64,000 nt of DNA from Rhodococcus sovatensis (GTDB lineage Bacteria > Actinomycetota > Actinomycetes > Mycobacteriales > Mycobacteriaceae), in NCBI RefSeq assembly GCF_037327425.1, contig NZ_CP147846.1, forward strand, positions 620,001-684,000. Direction: 5' to 3'. The notes below the pieces were generated by a model. That model had not been told where the DNA came from. It saw only the letters and a list, made by a program, of their open reading frames with translations, and made no database searches. The translations under genes were made by a program, and so were the position numbers. This document shows, in pieces, positions 42,607 through 53,780 of the stretch (within the stretch, counting starts at the first letter, position 1; every line of letters starts with the position of its first letter).

Positions 42607-43140
42607 ATGAGCCTCCCCGGTGTGATGAACAGTCTCGAATCCGCGTCGTTCCTGGACAAGGAAAGCGACGCCGTCCACCGGATTATCAAACCCGCTCTCG
42701 ACGGTAGTGCGATCGGCGGAGTACTACGCGGATCGTTCGTGGGGCATCCGATCCACCCGGCGCTGGTGAACGTCACGGTAGGTGCATGGACCAGCGCGGT
42801 CGTGCTCGACCTGGCAGGATCCGAGCCCACAGCCGCACGGCGCCTCATCGGCCTCGGTCTCGCATCGGCGCCGCCCACACTCGCAACCGGATGGGCCGAT
42901 TGGTCGACGCGCGGCCCGCGGGCACGTCGAGTCGGGCTGATTCACGCAGCGACGAACGCTGCTGGACTCTTCCTGTTCCTGGGGTCCTTTCTGCGCCGAC
43001 GGACGCGCACCGACGCAGTGGCGAAGGGCCTAGCGATAGCCGGTCTGGGCGCTGCCGGTCTCGGCGGCGTCATCGGCGGGCACCTCGCATACAGCGTCAC
43101 CGAGGATCAGTCCTCCGTCGGCGCGCACCGAGCGGAGTAG
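42607..43140 (+). CDS. DUF2231-type membrane protein
   Basis: This 177-residue protein contains about four hydrophobic helices and the VLRGSFVGHPIHPALVNVTVGAWTSAVVLDL segment characteristic of DUF2231 proteins. It also has TLATGWADW and GLIHAATNAAGLFLFLGSFL. The His pairs in such proteins have been suggested to bind heme or metal; this is unproven. No clear ribosome site precedes the ATG, and MNSLES 18 bases later is an alternative. It diverges from the UvrA-like gene and converges on the TerD gene. Confidence 0.8.
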   Translation: MSLPGVMNSLESASFLDKESDAVHRIIKPALDGSAIGGVLRGSFVGHPIHPALVNVTVGAWTSAVVLDLAGSEPTAARRLIGLGLASAPPTLATGWADWSTRGPRARRVGLIHAATNAAGLFLFLGSFLRRRTRTDAVAKGLAIAGLGAAGLGGVIGGHLAYSVTEDQSSVGAHRAE

Positions 43141-43150
43141 CGAAAAGTCG

Positions 43151-43867
43151 CTACTTGCGCCCCGCCGCCCACTTCATACCCCAGCCGTACTTCTTGTCCA
43201 GATCGGACTGGCTGCCCTGGATGTACTCGACCTGACGAGTGACGGTGACGCCCTGCTTTCCGCTCTCCAGCAACGCAATTGCGCAAATTCGCGCAGAGTT
43301 GCTGGCCGAGTCCAGCTTGACCTCCACCTGTGGTCCCGACGTGGGGAACAGGGTGACGACGCCATCGACAGCGGCCCAGTTGGGTGCACCGTCGTAGATC
43401 ATCGCGAAAATGAGGATGCGCTTGAACATGTCGGGTCGGGCGAGGTTGATGTGCATGTTCTCGCCGCCCGTGACGGTGCCGGAGCGGTCGTCGCCGTCCA
43501 GCGCGATGAACGGAGCGCGGTCGATCGCACCGAAGCTGTTGCCGAGGGCCTGGATGACGCCTTTGGAACCGTCGGCGAGTTCGTAGAGGCAGCCGAGGTC
43601 GAGATCGACGCCGCCCGACCCGTACGACGCCGCTGCCAACTTCGCCAGGAATCCCTTCTTCTTCGGCGCAGGTGCCGCTGCTCCAGTCGACCAGTTCAGG
43701 TTGACGCGCATCGAACCCTGGGATTCTCCGGACTTGGTGAGGCTGATCGACGGGGCAGCCTTCGACAGCGTCACCTTGCTCAGGCTTACCCCCGACGATG
43801 CAGGAGTCGGGGCAGCAGGAGTCGCGGCGGCGGGGGTCGAAGGCTTGCGGGTGTAGTCGATTGCCAT
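43151..43867 (-). CDS. TerD-family stress protein
   Basis: This 238-residue protein has a Pro/Ala-rich N-terminal linker (residues about 8-30) and a TerD domain. It contains GVDLDLGCLYELADGSKGVIQALGNSFG, APFIALDGDDRSG and GENMHINLARPD, a calcium-binding-type acidic pattern, and RILIFAMIYDGAPNW. TerD proteins are linked with tellurite, phage and membrane stress. The ATG at 43867 is preferred to a TTG two codons earlier. It stands alone, without TerC or TerB genes. Confidence 0.92.
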   Translation of the reverse strand: MAIDYTRKPSTPAAATPAAPTPASSGVSLSKVTLSKAAPSISLTKSGESQGSMRVNLNWSTGAAAPAPKKKGFLAKLAAASYGSGGVDLDLGCLYELADGSKGVIQALGNSFGAIDRAPFIALDGDDRSGTVTGGENMHINLARPDMFKRILIFAMIYDGAPNWAAVDGVVTLFPTSGPQVEVKLDSASNSARICAIALLESGKQGVTVTRQVEYIQGSQSDLDKKYGWGMKWAAGRK

Positions 43868-43954
43868 CTTCAAGAGCCTTATCGTCAGAAAGTCCGGTTT
43901 GCGTGCTTCACCCTAGCCGAGCGTGATCACGAGCAGAATGCGTTCGGCGATGGG

Positions 43955-44632
43955 TCAGGCCCGTACGACGCCGACCACCGGTGCGAACTCGCACGGCGGC
44001 AGACCGTTGCTCGTGTTGTCGAGAACGCTACCGAACACGACGAAAACGATGGTGCCGCTGCCGGTTGCAATGGTGTTGGACAGGGTGACGATGTAGTCCG
44101 CCGGCCGCTCCTGGAACATCGGAGCGCGCCCCGACTGCATGGTGTTCAGATTGACCCAGGCGACCTCTAGGTTGTCCGCTTGAAGAGGCGAGGACATGGC
44201 CGTGTTCATCGCGCTGAAGAAAACGTTGACCGTTCCGGGTGGGATGACCGGGACCGGAAGACTCTCGTCGACGGCAGGGCCCGCGATTGCCTGGCCGATC
44301 CCGACGGAGTAGTCGTCCGGTTCGAAGCCGCTGGGCAGGCAGTCCGCTGCCGCCGTGTCGTACAGGAACGGCTGCGTGGTGCCCTCGGTCAGCCGCACCG
44401 ACCGGGGGAAGTAGTTGTATCGCGGTCCGCCTTCGGCGATCTTGCGCACCGCGATCAGTGCGGATTCGGCTGTCTTGGATCCGATCGGCATCGCGGCAGG
44501 CTGCAATGCTTGCTCGACAGCGACCAAGGTGTCCACGGGGAGGGGAGCCGCATGGGCTGGGATCGCGGCTACCGACAGGAGGCCGACGGATGCGGCGGTC
44601 GCGAGCACAAGACGGACTACGTTGTTTGGCAT
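43955..44632 (-). CDS. Secreted hypothetical protein
   Basis: This 225-residue protein has a Sec signal peptide (MPNNVVRLVLATAASVGLL...AHA, cleavage near residue 28). The mature domain contains YNYFPRSVRL, DCLPSGFEPDDYSVGIGQAIAGP, VFFSAMNTAMSSPLQADNLEVAWVNLNTMQSG and LPPCEFAPVVGVVRA, with two Cys that may form a disulfide. It is probably an exported actinobacterial protein of unknown function. The open frame upstream overlaps the response-regulator gene and is not used. Confidence 0.75.
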   Translation of the reverse strand: MPNNVVRLVLATAASVGLLSVAAIPAHAAPLPVDTLVAVEQALQPAAMPIGSKTAESALIAVRKIAEGGPRYNYFPRSVRLTEGTTQPFLYDTAAADCLPSGFEPDDYSVGIGQAIAGPAVDESLPVPVIPPGTVNVFFSAMNTAMSSPLQADNLEVAWVNLNTMQSGRAPMFQERPADYIVTLSNTIATGSGTIVFVVFGSVLDNTSNGLPPCEFAPVVGVVRA

Positions 44633-44681
44633 ACCCTCAGGTTCGTTTTCGGTCGGGGGATCGTTACCGGCCCAAAGCTCT

Positions 44682-45317
44682 TCAGAGGATGCCGCGGGCC
44701 GATGCCTTGCGGATGCAGTCGACTCGGGACACGGCGCCCAACTTGGCGAAGACATTCGTCAGGTGCCGCTTGACTGTCGACTCGGTGATGCCGAGCTCAC
44801 TGCCGATTTGTCCGTTCGTTCTGGCCTCGGCGACGAGTTTGACGATCTCGACTTCCCGCGGCGACAGCGGATGCGGCGAGGGCTTCAACGCTGCGATGAC
44901 GGACTCGCGTGACGACGACAGAAGTACGTCGTCGGGACTGCGCAGCACCGAGTAGAGCCCGGCGATCAATTGATCGCGCGCAACGGTTTTCGACAGGAAC
45001 GCCGATGCGCCCGCGTCGAGCAGATCTCGCATGGTGCGTGGATTCTGGTGCATCGACAGAATCACCACGGCCACGGACGGTGCCTGCGCGCGGATCGCGC
45101 TCACCACCGCATGTGCTCCGGGGCCAGGCATTTCGATGTCGAGCACCGCGACATCCGGAACCTGTGCAGTGACAACCTCGATCGCGCTGATGCCATCGGG
45201 ACAGTGAGCGACGACGACGAATGCCGGATCCGATTCGATCAATGCTGCCAGCCCGTCACGAAACAACGTGTGGTCGTCGGCAATGACGACACGGAACGGC
45301 TGGCCGCTGGGCGTCAC
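44682..45317 (-). CDS. NarL/LuxR-type response regulator
   Basis: This 211-residue response regulator has a receiver domain with the acidic pair IADDH (residues 14-15), phosphoacceptor Asp60 in AVLDIEMPG and the Lys in SAFLSKTV. The LuxR-type HTH is at about residues 145-205 (LSPREVEIVKLVAEARTNGQIGSELGITESTVKRHLTNVFAKL). The GTG start overlaps the kinase stop (GTGA), so the two are translated as a pair. Targets are unknown; the secreted protein and the serine hydrolase flank the pair. Confidence 0.93.
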   Translation of the reverse strand: MTPSGQPFRVVIADDHTLFRDGLAALIESDPAFVVVAHCPDGISAIEVVTAQVPDVAVLDIEMPGPGAHAVVSAIRAQAPSVAVVILSMHQNPRTMRDLLDAGASAFLSKTVARDQLIAGLYSVLRSPDDVLLSSSRESVIAALKPSPHPLSPREVEIVKLVAEARTNGQIGSELGITESTVKRHLTNVFAKLGAVSRVDCIRKASARGIL

Positions 45318-46363
45318 CACCGCTGACCCGCGACGGTGGCCGTTGGATACTGCACTTCGACGGTTGTCCCGGCGCCGGCGATCGAGGTGATCGATGCCCG
45401 TCCACCCAGCATCTCCGCTCGTTCGCGGATAGAGGCGAGTCCTCCGACGGTTTTGGCCGAGGTGACCGCGTCGACGTCGAATCCGCCGCCGTTGTCCCTG
45501 ATCAGTGCACGGAACAGGTCGGCTTCGGCGATGAGTTCGATGTCGATCGCAGTGGGGCGCGCATGAATCAATGCGTTGCGCACCGCCTCTCGGATGAGCA
45601 GATACAGTTCCGCTGCCACCTCGTCGGGCAGGTGCGGCTGCTCGCCGAGCATGACCAGGCTGGTACGAGTGTCCGTGGGAGCTGTCGAGTCGAGGTACGC
45701 GGCAAGCGCGCCGCTCAAGGTGTCGTCGGGCATGGTGACCCACAAGTCCGCCGACAACTGACGGGTCATGTCGACGCTGGCCACGATCGACGTGCGTGCC
45801 GCGGCCAGATGTTCCTCGGCCCGGCCCTGGTCGCGAGTTCTGTAATGCTCGAACAGATCGAGTTGTTGGAGCGAGACACCCATTCCGTGAGCGATGCGAT
45901 CGTGCAGATCACGGGCAATGCGGCTGCGCTCGTCGTGATGCGAGGACAGAAGCCTGGTCAGGAGATAGTCGACGTACGGTAGCGCGCCGACTGCCACACG
46001 CTGCTGGATTTCGCGTTCGAGTGCAGTCCCCAGCTCGACCACGGACACCGGTGATCCCGACGCCTGGAACGCGTCGGCGAGAACCGGGAACAGTGCCTCG
46101 AACATCAGCGACGCAGCGCGGAGTGACTGCGTCGGGTGAATGCGAGACCGTGCGCGCTCGCTACCGAGCTGCTCGCTCATGTCGGGGACCGATTCGTCCT
46201 CGTCGGTCGACGACAACGCTCGAACGACAGCGCGCACGACACTCTCGGCCTGCCGAGCGAGTTGGCCTGCGACCTCCTCGTCGGAGAGAACCGTCGAGCC
46301 GATCAGTAGCCCGCGGTACGCGGTGACAGCGGAGTGGACGAGGCGATCGGAATCGACGCTCAC
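45314..46363 (-). CDS. NarL-family sensor histidine kinase, soluble
   Basis: This 349-residue kinase has a HisKA_3 box (DERSRIARDLHDRIAHGMG, His at about 154) and a HATPase_c domain (REAVRNALIHA, DNGGGFD, GLASIRERAEMLGG). The N-terminal 140 residues are helical and have no membrane span, so the signal is probably sensed in the cytoplasm. The GTG start follows GGAGGAGGG. It pairs with the response regulator through an overlapping start. Confidence 0.92.
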   Translation of the reverse strand: MSVDSDRLVHSAVTAYRGLLIGSTVLSDEEVAGQLARQAESVVRAVVRALSSTDEDESVPDMSEQLGSERARSRIHPTQSLRAASLMFEALFPVLADAFQASGSPVSVVELGTALEREIQQRVAVGALPYVDYLLTRLLSSHHDERSRIARDLHDRIAHGMGVSLQQLDLFEHYRTRDQGRAEEHLAAARTSIVASVDMTRQLSADLWVTMPDDTLSGALAAYLDSTAPTDTRTSLVMLGEQPHLPDEVAAELYLLIREAVRNALIHARPTAIDIELIAEADLFRALIRDNGGGFDVDAVTSAKTVGGLASIRERAEMLGGRASITSIAGAGTTVEVQYPTATVAGQRW

Positions 46364-46501
46364 GTCCGCCCTCCTCCTACTACTTCTGTCGTAGCGCACG
46401 GTGCACCTTGGTAGCGAGCCTATCGACTGTCCGAGCCGGAGCTGGATACCGTGCGAAAGATATCTGCCGACAGAGCTTTACACGAGAGGGGAGCGGACGC
46501 G

Positions 46502-47944
46502 ATGCCCACGGGCGCACGGCGAGTGCTGGCGATGCTGTGCGTTCTGGTGACCGTCGGAGCAATCGTGGCCCTCGGCTCGGGGACCGTCCGGGCACTCGCG
46601 GACACTCAGCCTGCTGTCCTGCAGGAGGCCGTCGACGGGTGGGCGTCGGAGATCGGCGCGCCGGGAATGACGGTGCAGATCGTCGACTCCGACGGTGTCG
46701 TGGCGCAGGCGTCGACCGGTGTCGACGGACGTGGTGCACCCGTCGACGACGCCACCCCGTTCGTGTGGGGGTCGGTGTCCAAGCAGCTCACGGCGGCCAC
46801 CGTCCGGGGACTCGAACGCGACGGCTTCGTCGACGAGAACGCACGCGTCGTCGATGTCGTCCCGCAGGCCCGGCAGATCCTTGTCGACCCAGCGGTCACC
46901 GTCGGCGATCTGATTTTCCACACCAGCGGACTTCCGCACGACATCACCGGCACCGACGACTGGACACGTCGGGAATCGGCGGCCGACGCGGTGGCCACGA
47001 TGTACGAGCCCGACGGCGTCGCTGCCCGCGGCACGTTTCGCTACTCCAGCCTGAACTACCTGCTTCTGCAGGCCGTGGTCGAGATGGCCACGGACGGGTC
47101 CTTCGCCGACGCTCTCGAGCGGGAGGTGCTCGAACCCGCCGGCGCCACCACCACGATCACAGATCCTGAGGACTTCGAGCGAAGCGTCCCGCCCGGGCAT
47201 GTGCCGTTCTTCGGCTCGGCGAGATCGATCGATGTCGGCGTCGACGCCGCGGGGCTCGGCTACGGCTACCTCGCCGGTTCGATCTCTGACTTGGGGCGCT
47301 ATGCGGCCTGGCGGCTGGCCGAGCTGCAGAACGGCGAAAGCTCCATGGCCGAGGTGGATACGGGCCACGGAACGACGTATGGGAACGGGCTGTTCCACGA
47401 GAGCATCGGCGGACAGGACGTCTGGTGGCATTCGGGTGCTGTGCCCGGTTACTACGCCTACGTAGCGTTCGTACCGGGGGAGAACGTGGCAATGGTGTTG
47501 GCAGCCAACAGATACGGTGAGATCGAAGCCGAGCGAATCGCTGCCGTCGGGCGGAATGTGACGACCCTCGTCGTCGACGGATCGACCTCCGATCTGCCTG
47601 GATCGATGGCACCGATCGTGCTCGGTGTTCTGCTCGGTGCTCTCGCGCTGCTGATCGGTTGGATCGTCTTGTCGGTGTACCGCGTGCTGACCGGACGCAC
47701 GAAAGAGAGCTCGTTCGCCGGCGCGGCCATCCGTGTGCTGATCGTCGTAGTCGGCGCAGGGGTAACAGTGATCGGTGTGTACGTCGGCGTGCCGATGCTC
47801 GTCGGGGCCACACCGACGGTGATGGCGCTCTGGGCTCCGGACGTCGCCGTGATGTTCTGGGTTCTGCTCGGTGCGGTCTGCCTTACCGCAACTCTTCTCG
47901 TCGTGAGCCAGGTCGTGGGCTACGGGAAGTCCCGACGGCACTGA
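46502..47944 (+). CDS. Membrane-anchored class C beta-lactamase-like serine hydrolase
   Basis: This 480-residue protein has an N-terminal signal or anchor helix (residues about 8-30), a beta-lactamase/transpeptidase-like domain, and about three C-terminal transmembrane helices (residues about 370-475). The catalytic SxxK is Ser91-Val-Ser-Lys94, the Tyr is in RYSSLNY near 181 and the third motif is WHSGAVPG. It also has IFHTSGLPHD, common in esterase-type members. The role may be peptidoglycan or ester hydrolysis at the cell surface; a true antibiotic lactamase is less likely. Confidence 0.88.
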   Translation: MPTGARRVLAMLCVLVTVGAIVALGSGTVRALADTQPAVLQEAVDGWASEIGAPGMTVQIVDSDGVVAQASTGVDGRGAPVDDATPFVWGSVSKQLTAATVRGLERDGFVDENARVVDVVPQARQILVDPAVTVGDLIFHTSGLPHDITGTDDWTRRESAADAVATMYEPDGVAARGTFRYSSLNYLLLQAVVEMATDGSFADALEREVLEPAGATTTITDPEDFERSVPPGHVPFFGSARSIDVGVDAAGLGYGYLAGSISDLGRYAAWRLAELQNGESSMAEVDTGHGTTYGNGLFHESIGGQDVWWHSGAVPGYYAYVAFVPGENVAMVLAANRYGEIEAERIAAVGRNVTTLVVDGSTSDLPGSMAPIVLGVLLGALALLIGWIVLSVYRVLTGRTKESSFAGAAIRVLIVVVGAGVTVIGVYVGVPMLVGATPTVMALWAPDVAVMFWVLLGAVCLTATLLVVSQVVGYGKSRRH

Positions 47945-48152
47945 CCCCCGCCGACATCGAAGTTACGTCGCGAATGTCGTCGAAATACAGGCACAACCTC
48001 GATCTCGCCGAGGCATGAAAGCCCTACCCGTCAGTAACTTCGGGCTCCGAATGGAGTGATATGCCACTGCCCCGCACAGCGCGGCGTCGGAAGATTAAAG
48101 TTGGACGTGAACGTATCCAAAAGACGACGTTGAAACTGAGGCAAAGGCGAAT
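47945..48152. other. Intergenic region upstream of isocitrate dehydrogenase
   Basis: This 208-bp gap holds no gene. CGAAGTTAC at 47958-47966 and GTAACTTCG at 48034-48042 form a perfect 9-base inverted repeat 67 bases apart. The start of the next gene is preceded by AAAGGCGAAT. Confidence 0.4.
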
Positions 48153-50390
<2,238 letters not shown>

Positions 50391-50436
50391 CTGTTAGCCG
50401 GCCTTGATCGCCGGCCTTGAGCGGTATGCGCCTGAT

Positions 50437-50489
50437 CGCTTGAAAGGTCCATTCATACGTTCCAATCGTATGGATGGACCTTTCGAGCG
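50437..50489. repeat. Palindromic repeat unit, copy 1
   Basis: Arms 50437-50459 and 50467-50489 (CGCTTGAAAGGTCCATTCAT and onward) pair with two mismatches in 23 bases around TTCCAAT. The same sequence recurs at 53709. Lying between convergent genes, it can end transcription from both sides. Confidence 0.85.
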
Positions 50490-50513
50490 GTCGCCGGGGC
50501 GAGTCCTGATCGC

Positions 50514-50530
50514 CTGGATGGTCCATCCAG
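50514..50530. repeat. Short palindrome of the same repeat family
   Basis: CTGGATGG-T-CCATCCAG is a perfect palindrome that shares GATGGTCCATCC with the units at 50437 and 53781. It is preceded by CGAGTCCTGATCGC, which recurs as CGAGTCCCGATCGC before the last copy. Confidence 0.75.
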
Positions 50531-50632
50531 TGGGTCGACGTGGCCTTCGAGCCCGAGTCGGTGCGATCTACAAAGAGCTGTTCGCGGATTATCAAGCTTC
50601 GACACCGGGAATCATCCTCTAGACCTCGAGGG

Positions 50633-51256
50633 TTAGGCGTGGGGAATTGGATGTGTCGCAGTGTGCCGTGGAGCGACGACCGGCCCCAGCCAGCGTTGCA
50701 AGTAGCGTCGAAGGTCGTGCTCGTTGCGGGGCGGGTTTCCCGGGGAGATGAAGAACGACTGCATTATTCGCAGTTGATGTTCGACGAGTCCGTGCAGGCC
50801 TTGCTCGTCGTAGCCGTGGTATTCCCAGTCGACGTCGAAGCGCCTGATCATGGTCATGCCGAAAATAATGGCTTCGTCCGAGGCGACGCCCTCGGCGTGT
50901 GAGTGTGCGCCCGAAAGCATGATGGCCAGTTGGGGAGTTCTGGGAACGTCGCCGAGTGTGTAGATGACGGCTTCGATGACGGCTTCGGCCGGATCTTCGA
51001 TGCCATGCACGTGATCGGTGAGGCGATCGAGGAACGCGCCGACGGAGGCGATAGCCGCGGCACGAAAAAGTCCCTCGGCGGTAGGGAAGTATCGGTAGAC
51101 AGTTTGCCGGATGACACCGAGAGAGTTCGCGACGTCGGCGATGGTGACCTCGCCATCCGTGCTGCTGATGAGCTCGACCGCAGTAGCAACGATCCGCCGC
51201 GCGGCTTCTTCGTCGCTCTCAGGAGGTGTCCCACCCCAACCGCGCCTACGTGCCAC
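50633..51256 (-). CDS. TetR-family regulator divergent from the PF10118 hydrolase
   Basis: This 207-residue TetR protein has its HTH at about residues 18-65 (AARRIVATAVELISSTDGEVTIADVANSLGVIRQTVYRYFPTAEGLF) and a ligand domain resembling the TetR_C family common in rhodococci. The GTG at 51256 gives VARRRGWGG and follows GAGGA; the ATG far upstream would include the intergenic palindrome. It diverges from the hydrolase/membrane-protein pair, with a perfect inverted repeat in the gap, so it probably represses that unit and itself. Confidence 0.87.
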   Translation of the reverse strand: MARRRGWGGTPPESDEEAARRIVATAVELISSTDGEVTIADVANSLGVIRQTVYRYFPTAEGLFRAAAIASVGAFLDRLTDHVHGIEDPAEAVIEAVIYTLGDVPRTPQLAIMLSGAHSHAEGVASDEAIIFGMTMIRRFDVDWEYHGYDEQGLHGLVEHQLRIMQSFFISPGNPPRNEHDLRRYLQRWLGPVVAPRHTATHPIPHA

Positions 51257-51389
51257 TTCGGTTCGTCCTCGTTTCTCCTGGTGGGCCCTGGTGTTTGTCG
51301 CTCGAGGTCCGAGACTATCGCGAATGAAGGTGCCGCTGTGGCACAGCTCCTTTCGGCGCCTCAGCTCAGCCAGCGGAAGACTCCAAATT

Positions 51390-51419
51390 AACATACATAG
51401 CGACGCCATCATGTATGTT
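51390..51419. promoter_or_regulatory. Putative TetR operator of the hydrolase/membrane-protein unit
   Basis: AACATACAT (51390-51398) and ATGTATGTT (51411-51419) form a perfect 9-base inverted repeat with a 12-base spacer in the divergent intergenic region, 76 bases before the hydrolase start. Confidence 0.72.
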
Positions 51420-51494
51420 TGTCTCTTGTTGCGGTCTCATCTCGCCACCCTCTGAGACCTTCGCCCCTACGCCAGCAAGGATGAGGTGTCGCGC

Positions 51495-52436
51495 ATGACT
51501 GATCTTCAGCCCCGGAAGATGGACTTCGGATTCGAGGACGAGGACGTCCCATTCCTGTGGAACCCGCAGAACCCGGCGTGGTCGAGCATGTCGAACGCGG
51601 TCTCTTTCCTGGCGATCGGTTTCGAGAAGATGATCGTGAAGGCGATTATCCAGTCAAAGTCGACGATGAAGGATCCTCGGATCGTGGAAGAAGCCATGGC
51701 CTTCATGCGTCAGGAGGGGCATCACTCGACCGCTCATCGGCAGCACGTGAAGGCACTGATCAAGCAGTATCCCGGGCTTCAGAACACCCTCGATGCGGTG
51801 CTCGGTGAGTACGACCTCCTCACCGAGGCGACCCCGTTGAACTATCGACTTGCCTATACGGCGGACCTCGAGGCGACGTTCACCCCAGTGTTCAAGCTGA
51901 TGTTGGACAACGAAGCTACGTTGTTCGCGCCGGGTGACGACCGTGTCGCATCGCTGTTCCTCTGGCATTTCGTAGAGGAAGTCGAGCATCGCAGTTCTGC
52001 GCTCATCATCTTCGACGCGCTCGTGGGTAGCGAGATCTATCGAATGCGGATGGCGCCGTCGATTTTCGCCCACGTGATGAAGGTGATTCGGATCGCTTGT
52101 GCGGGATTCAACCAGCATGTGCCGCTCAAGGACCGCAAGGTCGATTCACTGTCGATGTTCGCTTCCCATCGGGGAAAGCAGAAGCTCTTCACATTCTTCG
52201 CGCCGTATCTGAGCAAAGGGACGATGCCGCGAGCGTTCGACGGCCTGCCTCTCAGTGAACAGTTGGCTGCCCTCTCGGGTGCCGTCCGGAGTCAGATGCC
52301 CCGGCACAAACCCGAGCACGAAAAGCTACCGGTGTTCGCCGACGAGTGGTTCAAGCGTTATGACGAGGGCTACGACTGCACGCGCTGGTACACCGCTACC
52401 CGTTCCGATCGATCGGTTGGGCTGGGGACCATCTGA
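51495..52436 (+). CDS. Predicted metal-dependent hydrolase (PF10118/COG3687 type)
   Basis: This 313-residue protein has the acidic-histidine helices of the predicted metal-dependent hydrolase family PF10118: FMRQEGHHSTAHRQH near residues 73-87 and WHFVEEVEHRSSALIIFD near 160. Their spacing recalls ferritin-like di-iron proteins (ExxH pairs), so an oxidase role is also possible. GAGG lies eight bases before the ATG; a GTG three codons earlier is an alternative. Its stop overlaps the start of the membrane protein gene (TGATG), so the two are coupled. Confidence 0.8.
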   Translation: MTDLQPRKMDFGFEDEDVPFLWNPQNPAWSSMSNAVSFLAIGFEKMIVKAIIQSKSTMKDPRIVEEAMAFMRQEGHHSTAHRQHVKALIKQYPGLQNTLDAVLGEYDLLTEATPLNYRLAYTADLEATFTPVFKLMLDNEATLFAPGDDRVASLFLWHFVEEVEHRSSALIIFDALVGSEIYRMRMAPSIFAHVMKVIRIACAGFNQHVPLKDRKVDSLSMFASHRGKQKLFTFFAPYLSKGTMPRAFDGLPLSEQLAALSGAVRSQMPRHKPEHEKLPVFADEWFKRYDEGYDCTRWYTATRSDRSVGLGTI

Positions 52437-53596
52437 TGCCGGATTCCTGCACACCTACCTTCGATCAGCTCTCGACGGCGCTAGGTTTCTCCTGCGGCGA
52501 AGCCGGCGGACTGTTCGAGCTTCGCAGCCCGTTCGGGTTGGAGAACTGGACCCTGCCGGTGCTCGAGCTCTTGATCGTGCTCGGGTCGGTCCTCGCGCTC
52601 GTGTACGCGATCGTGCGCCTCCGTCGCCACGGTGACCCCACCAACGTGGTTGTGTGGTTCGGCGCGACGGCCTACCTGTTCATCATCGAGCCGCCGCTGT
52701 ACTTCCCGGCGGCGTTCGGGATCGAAGCGCACGTCGACACGATGTTCGCGCACAATCTGTTCACCGTCGAATTCATGTGGGGGCGACTCCCGCTGTACAT
52801 CGTCGCGATCTATCCACTGATGGCGACGATGGCCTTCGAGATCGTCCGGATGCTCGGCGTATTCCGCAAGTGTGGCGTGATTCTCGGTGCCGTGTGTGTC
52901 GGATTCGTCCACCACGCCTTCTACGAGATTTTCGATCACCTTGGCCCCCAGTTGCGGTGGTGGGAATGGTCGACCGACAACCCGATGAACCAACCGATGT
53001 TCGACGCTGTCCCGATACCGAGTGTCGTGGTGTTCGCCGCCCTATGGCCGATGTCGCTGGCCTTGTGTGTCCAGTTCTTCGTCGGCCGTCAGGTCGACCA
53101 GGGGCGACGTTTCACCGGTCTCGAATTGGTTTGGCGCACAGTGGTGATCGGCCTGCTGGCATCCGTCGGCACCTTCGTCCTGCCGATTCCGGCGACCGTC
53201 TTCGGTATGGGAAGCGACACTGTCCGTGGTGTCCTCTACCTAGCCGAGCTCGTTGTTCTGGCGCTCGTGGCGATCCCAATCCTCATCCGCCGATGGAGGG
53301 CACTACGGGTTGGCGAATCGGGCGAGCCGGTGTATTCCAACGGGTTCGTCCGTGTCTACAGCCTGGTCTACCTGGGCACGATGGCCATCCTGTGGGCGAG
53401 TGCGCTGCCGGACTACTTCTCCGCCGTCGACGGCGTCACCGACAACGGCGATCCGATCGGCAACCTCTGGTACACGCTCGCATGTTTCTTCATGGCAATC
53501 GCTTGTGTCGCAGCAGTATTCACGATTCCTCGGGCAAGCTCAACTGGCCGGCGGGCCGAACCGGACAGCGCAAGCCAGCCTCATATCGACGCGTGA
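52436..53596 (+). CDS. Multi-pass membrane protein of unknown function
   Basis: This 386-residue protein has about nine hydrophobic helices. Helix-end residues include WFGATAYLFIIEPPLYFPAAFG, HVDTMFAHNLFTVEFMWGRLPLYI and VGFVHHAFYEIFDHLGPQLRWWEW, where His, Asp and Glu cluster as they might at a metal or heme site. I do not recognise a family. It is translationally coupled to the PF10118-type protein and they probably act together, for example on a membrane-soluble substrate. This is inferred from context only. Confidence 0.75.
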   Translation: MPDSCTPTFDQLSTALGFSCGEAGGLFELRSPFGLENWTLPVLELLIVLGSVLALVYAIVRLRRHGDPTNVVVWFGATAYLFIIEPPLYFPAAFGIEAHVDTMFAHNLFTVEFMWGRLPLYIVAIYPLMATMAFEIVRMLGVFRKCGVILGAVCVGFVHHAFYEIFDHLGPQLRWWEWSTDNPMNQPMFDAVPIPSVVVFAALWPMSLALCVQFFVGRQVDQGRRFTGLELVWRTVVIGLLASVGTFVLPIPATVFGMGSDTVRGVLYLAELVVLALVAIPILIRRWRALRVGESGEPVYSNGFVRVYSLVYLGTMAILWASALPDYFSAVDGVTDNGDPIGNLWYTLACFFMAIACVAAVFTIPRASSTGRRAEPDSASQPHIDA

Positions 53597-53708
53597 CCAG
53601 GTGGCCCATCTGGGATGAGGTCGACGTAACGGTCGTAGCGACAGCGAGTGAATCCGGTGATGGGCGGGTTTCGAGCGACCGTCTGGGGCTTTGCCTCGCC
53701 GGCCTGAT

Positions 53709-53761
53709 CGCTTGAAAGGTCCATCCATCCGCCCCAATCGTATGAACGGACCTTTCAAGCG
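53709..53761. repeat. Palindromic repeat unit, copy 2
   Basis: Arms 53709-53731 and 53739-53761 pair with three mismatches in 23 bases around CCCCAAT. The core CGCTTGAAAGGTCCAT is identical to copy 1 at 50437. The unit lies between convergent genes. The rest of the 53597-53851 gap holds no gene that I can support. Confidence 0.85.
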
Positions 53762-53780
53762 GTTGTGGGTGCGAGTCCCG

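Noticed and set aside
46502..47944. Annotation as an antibiotic beta-lactamase
   Set aside because: The protein has membrane helices and esterase-like motifs; class C-like serine hydrolases are mostly not lactamases.
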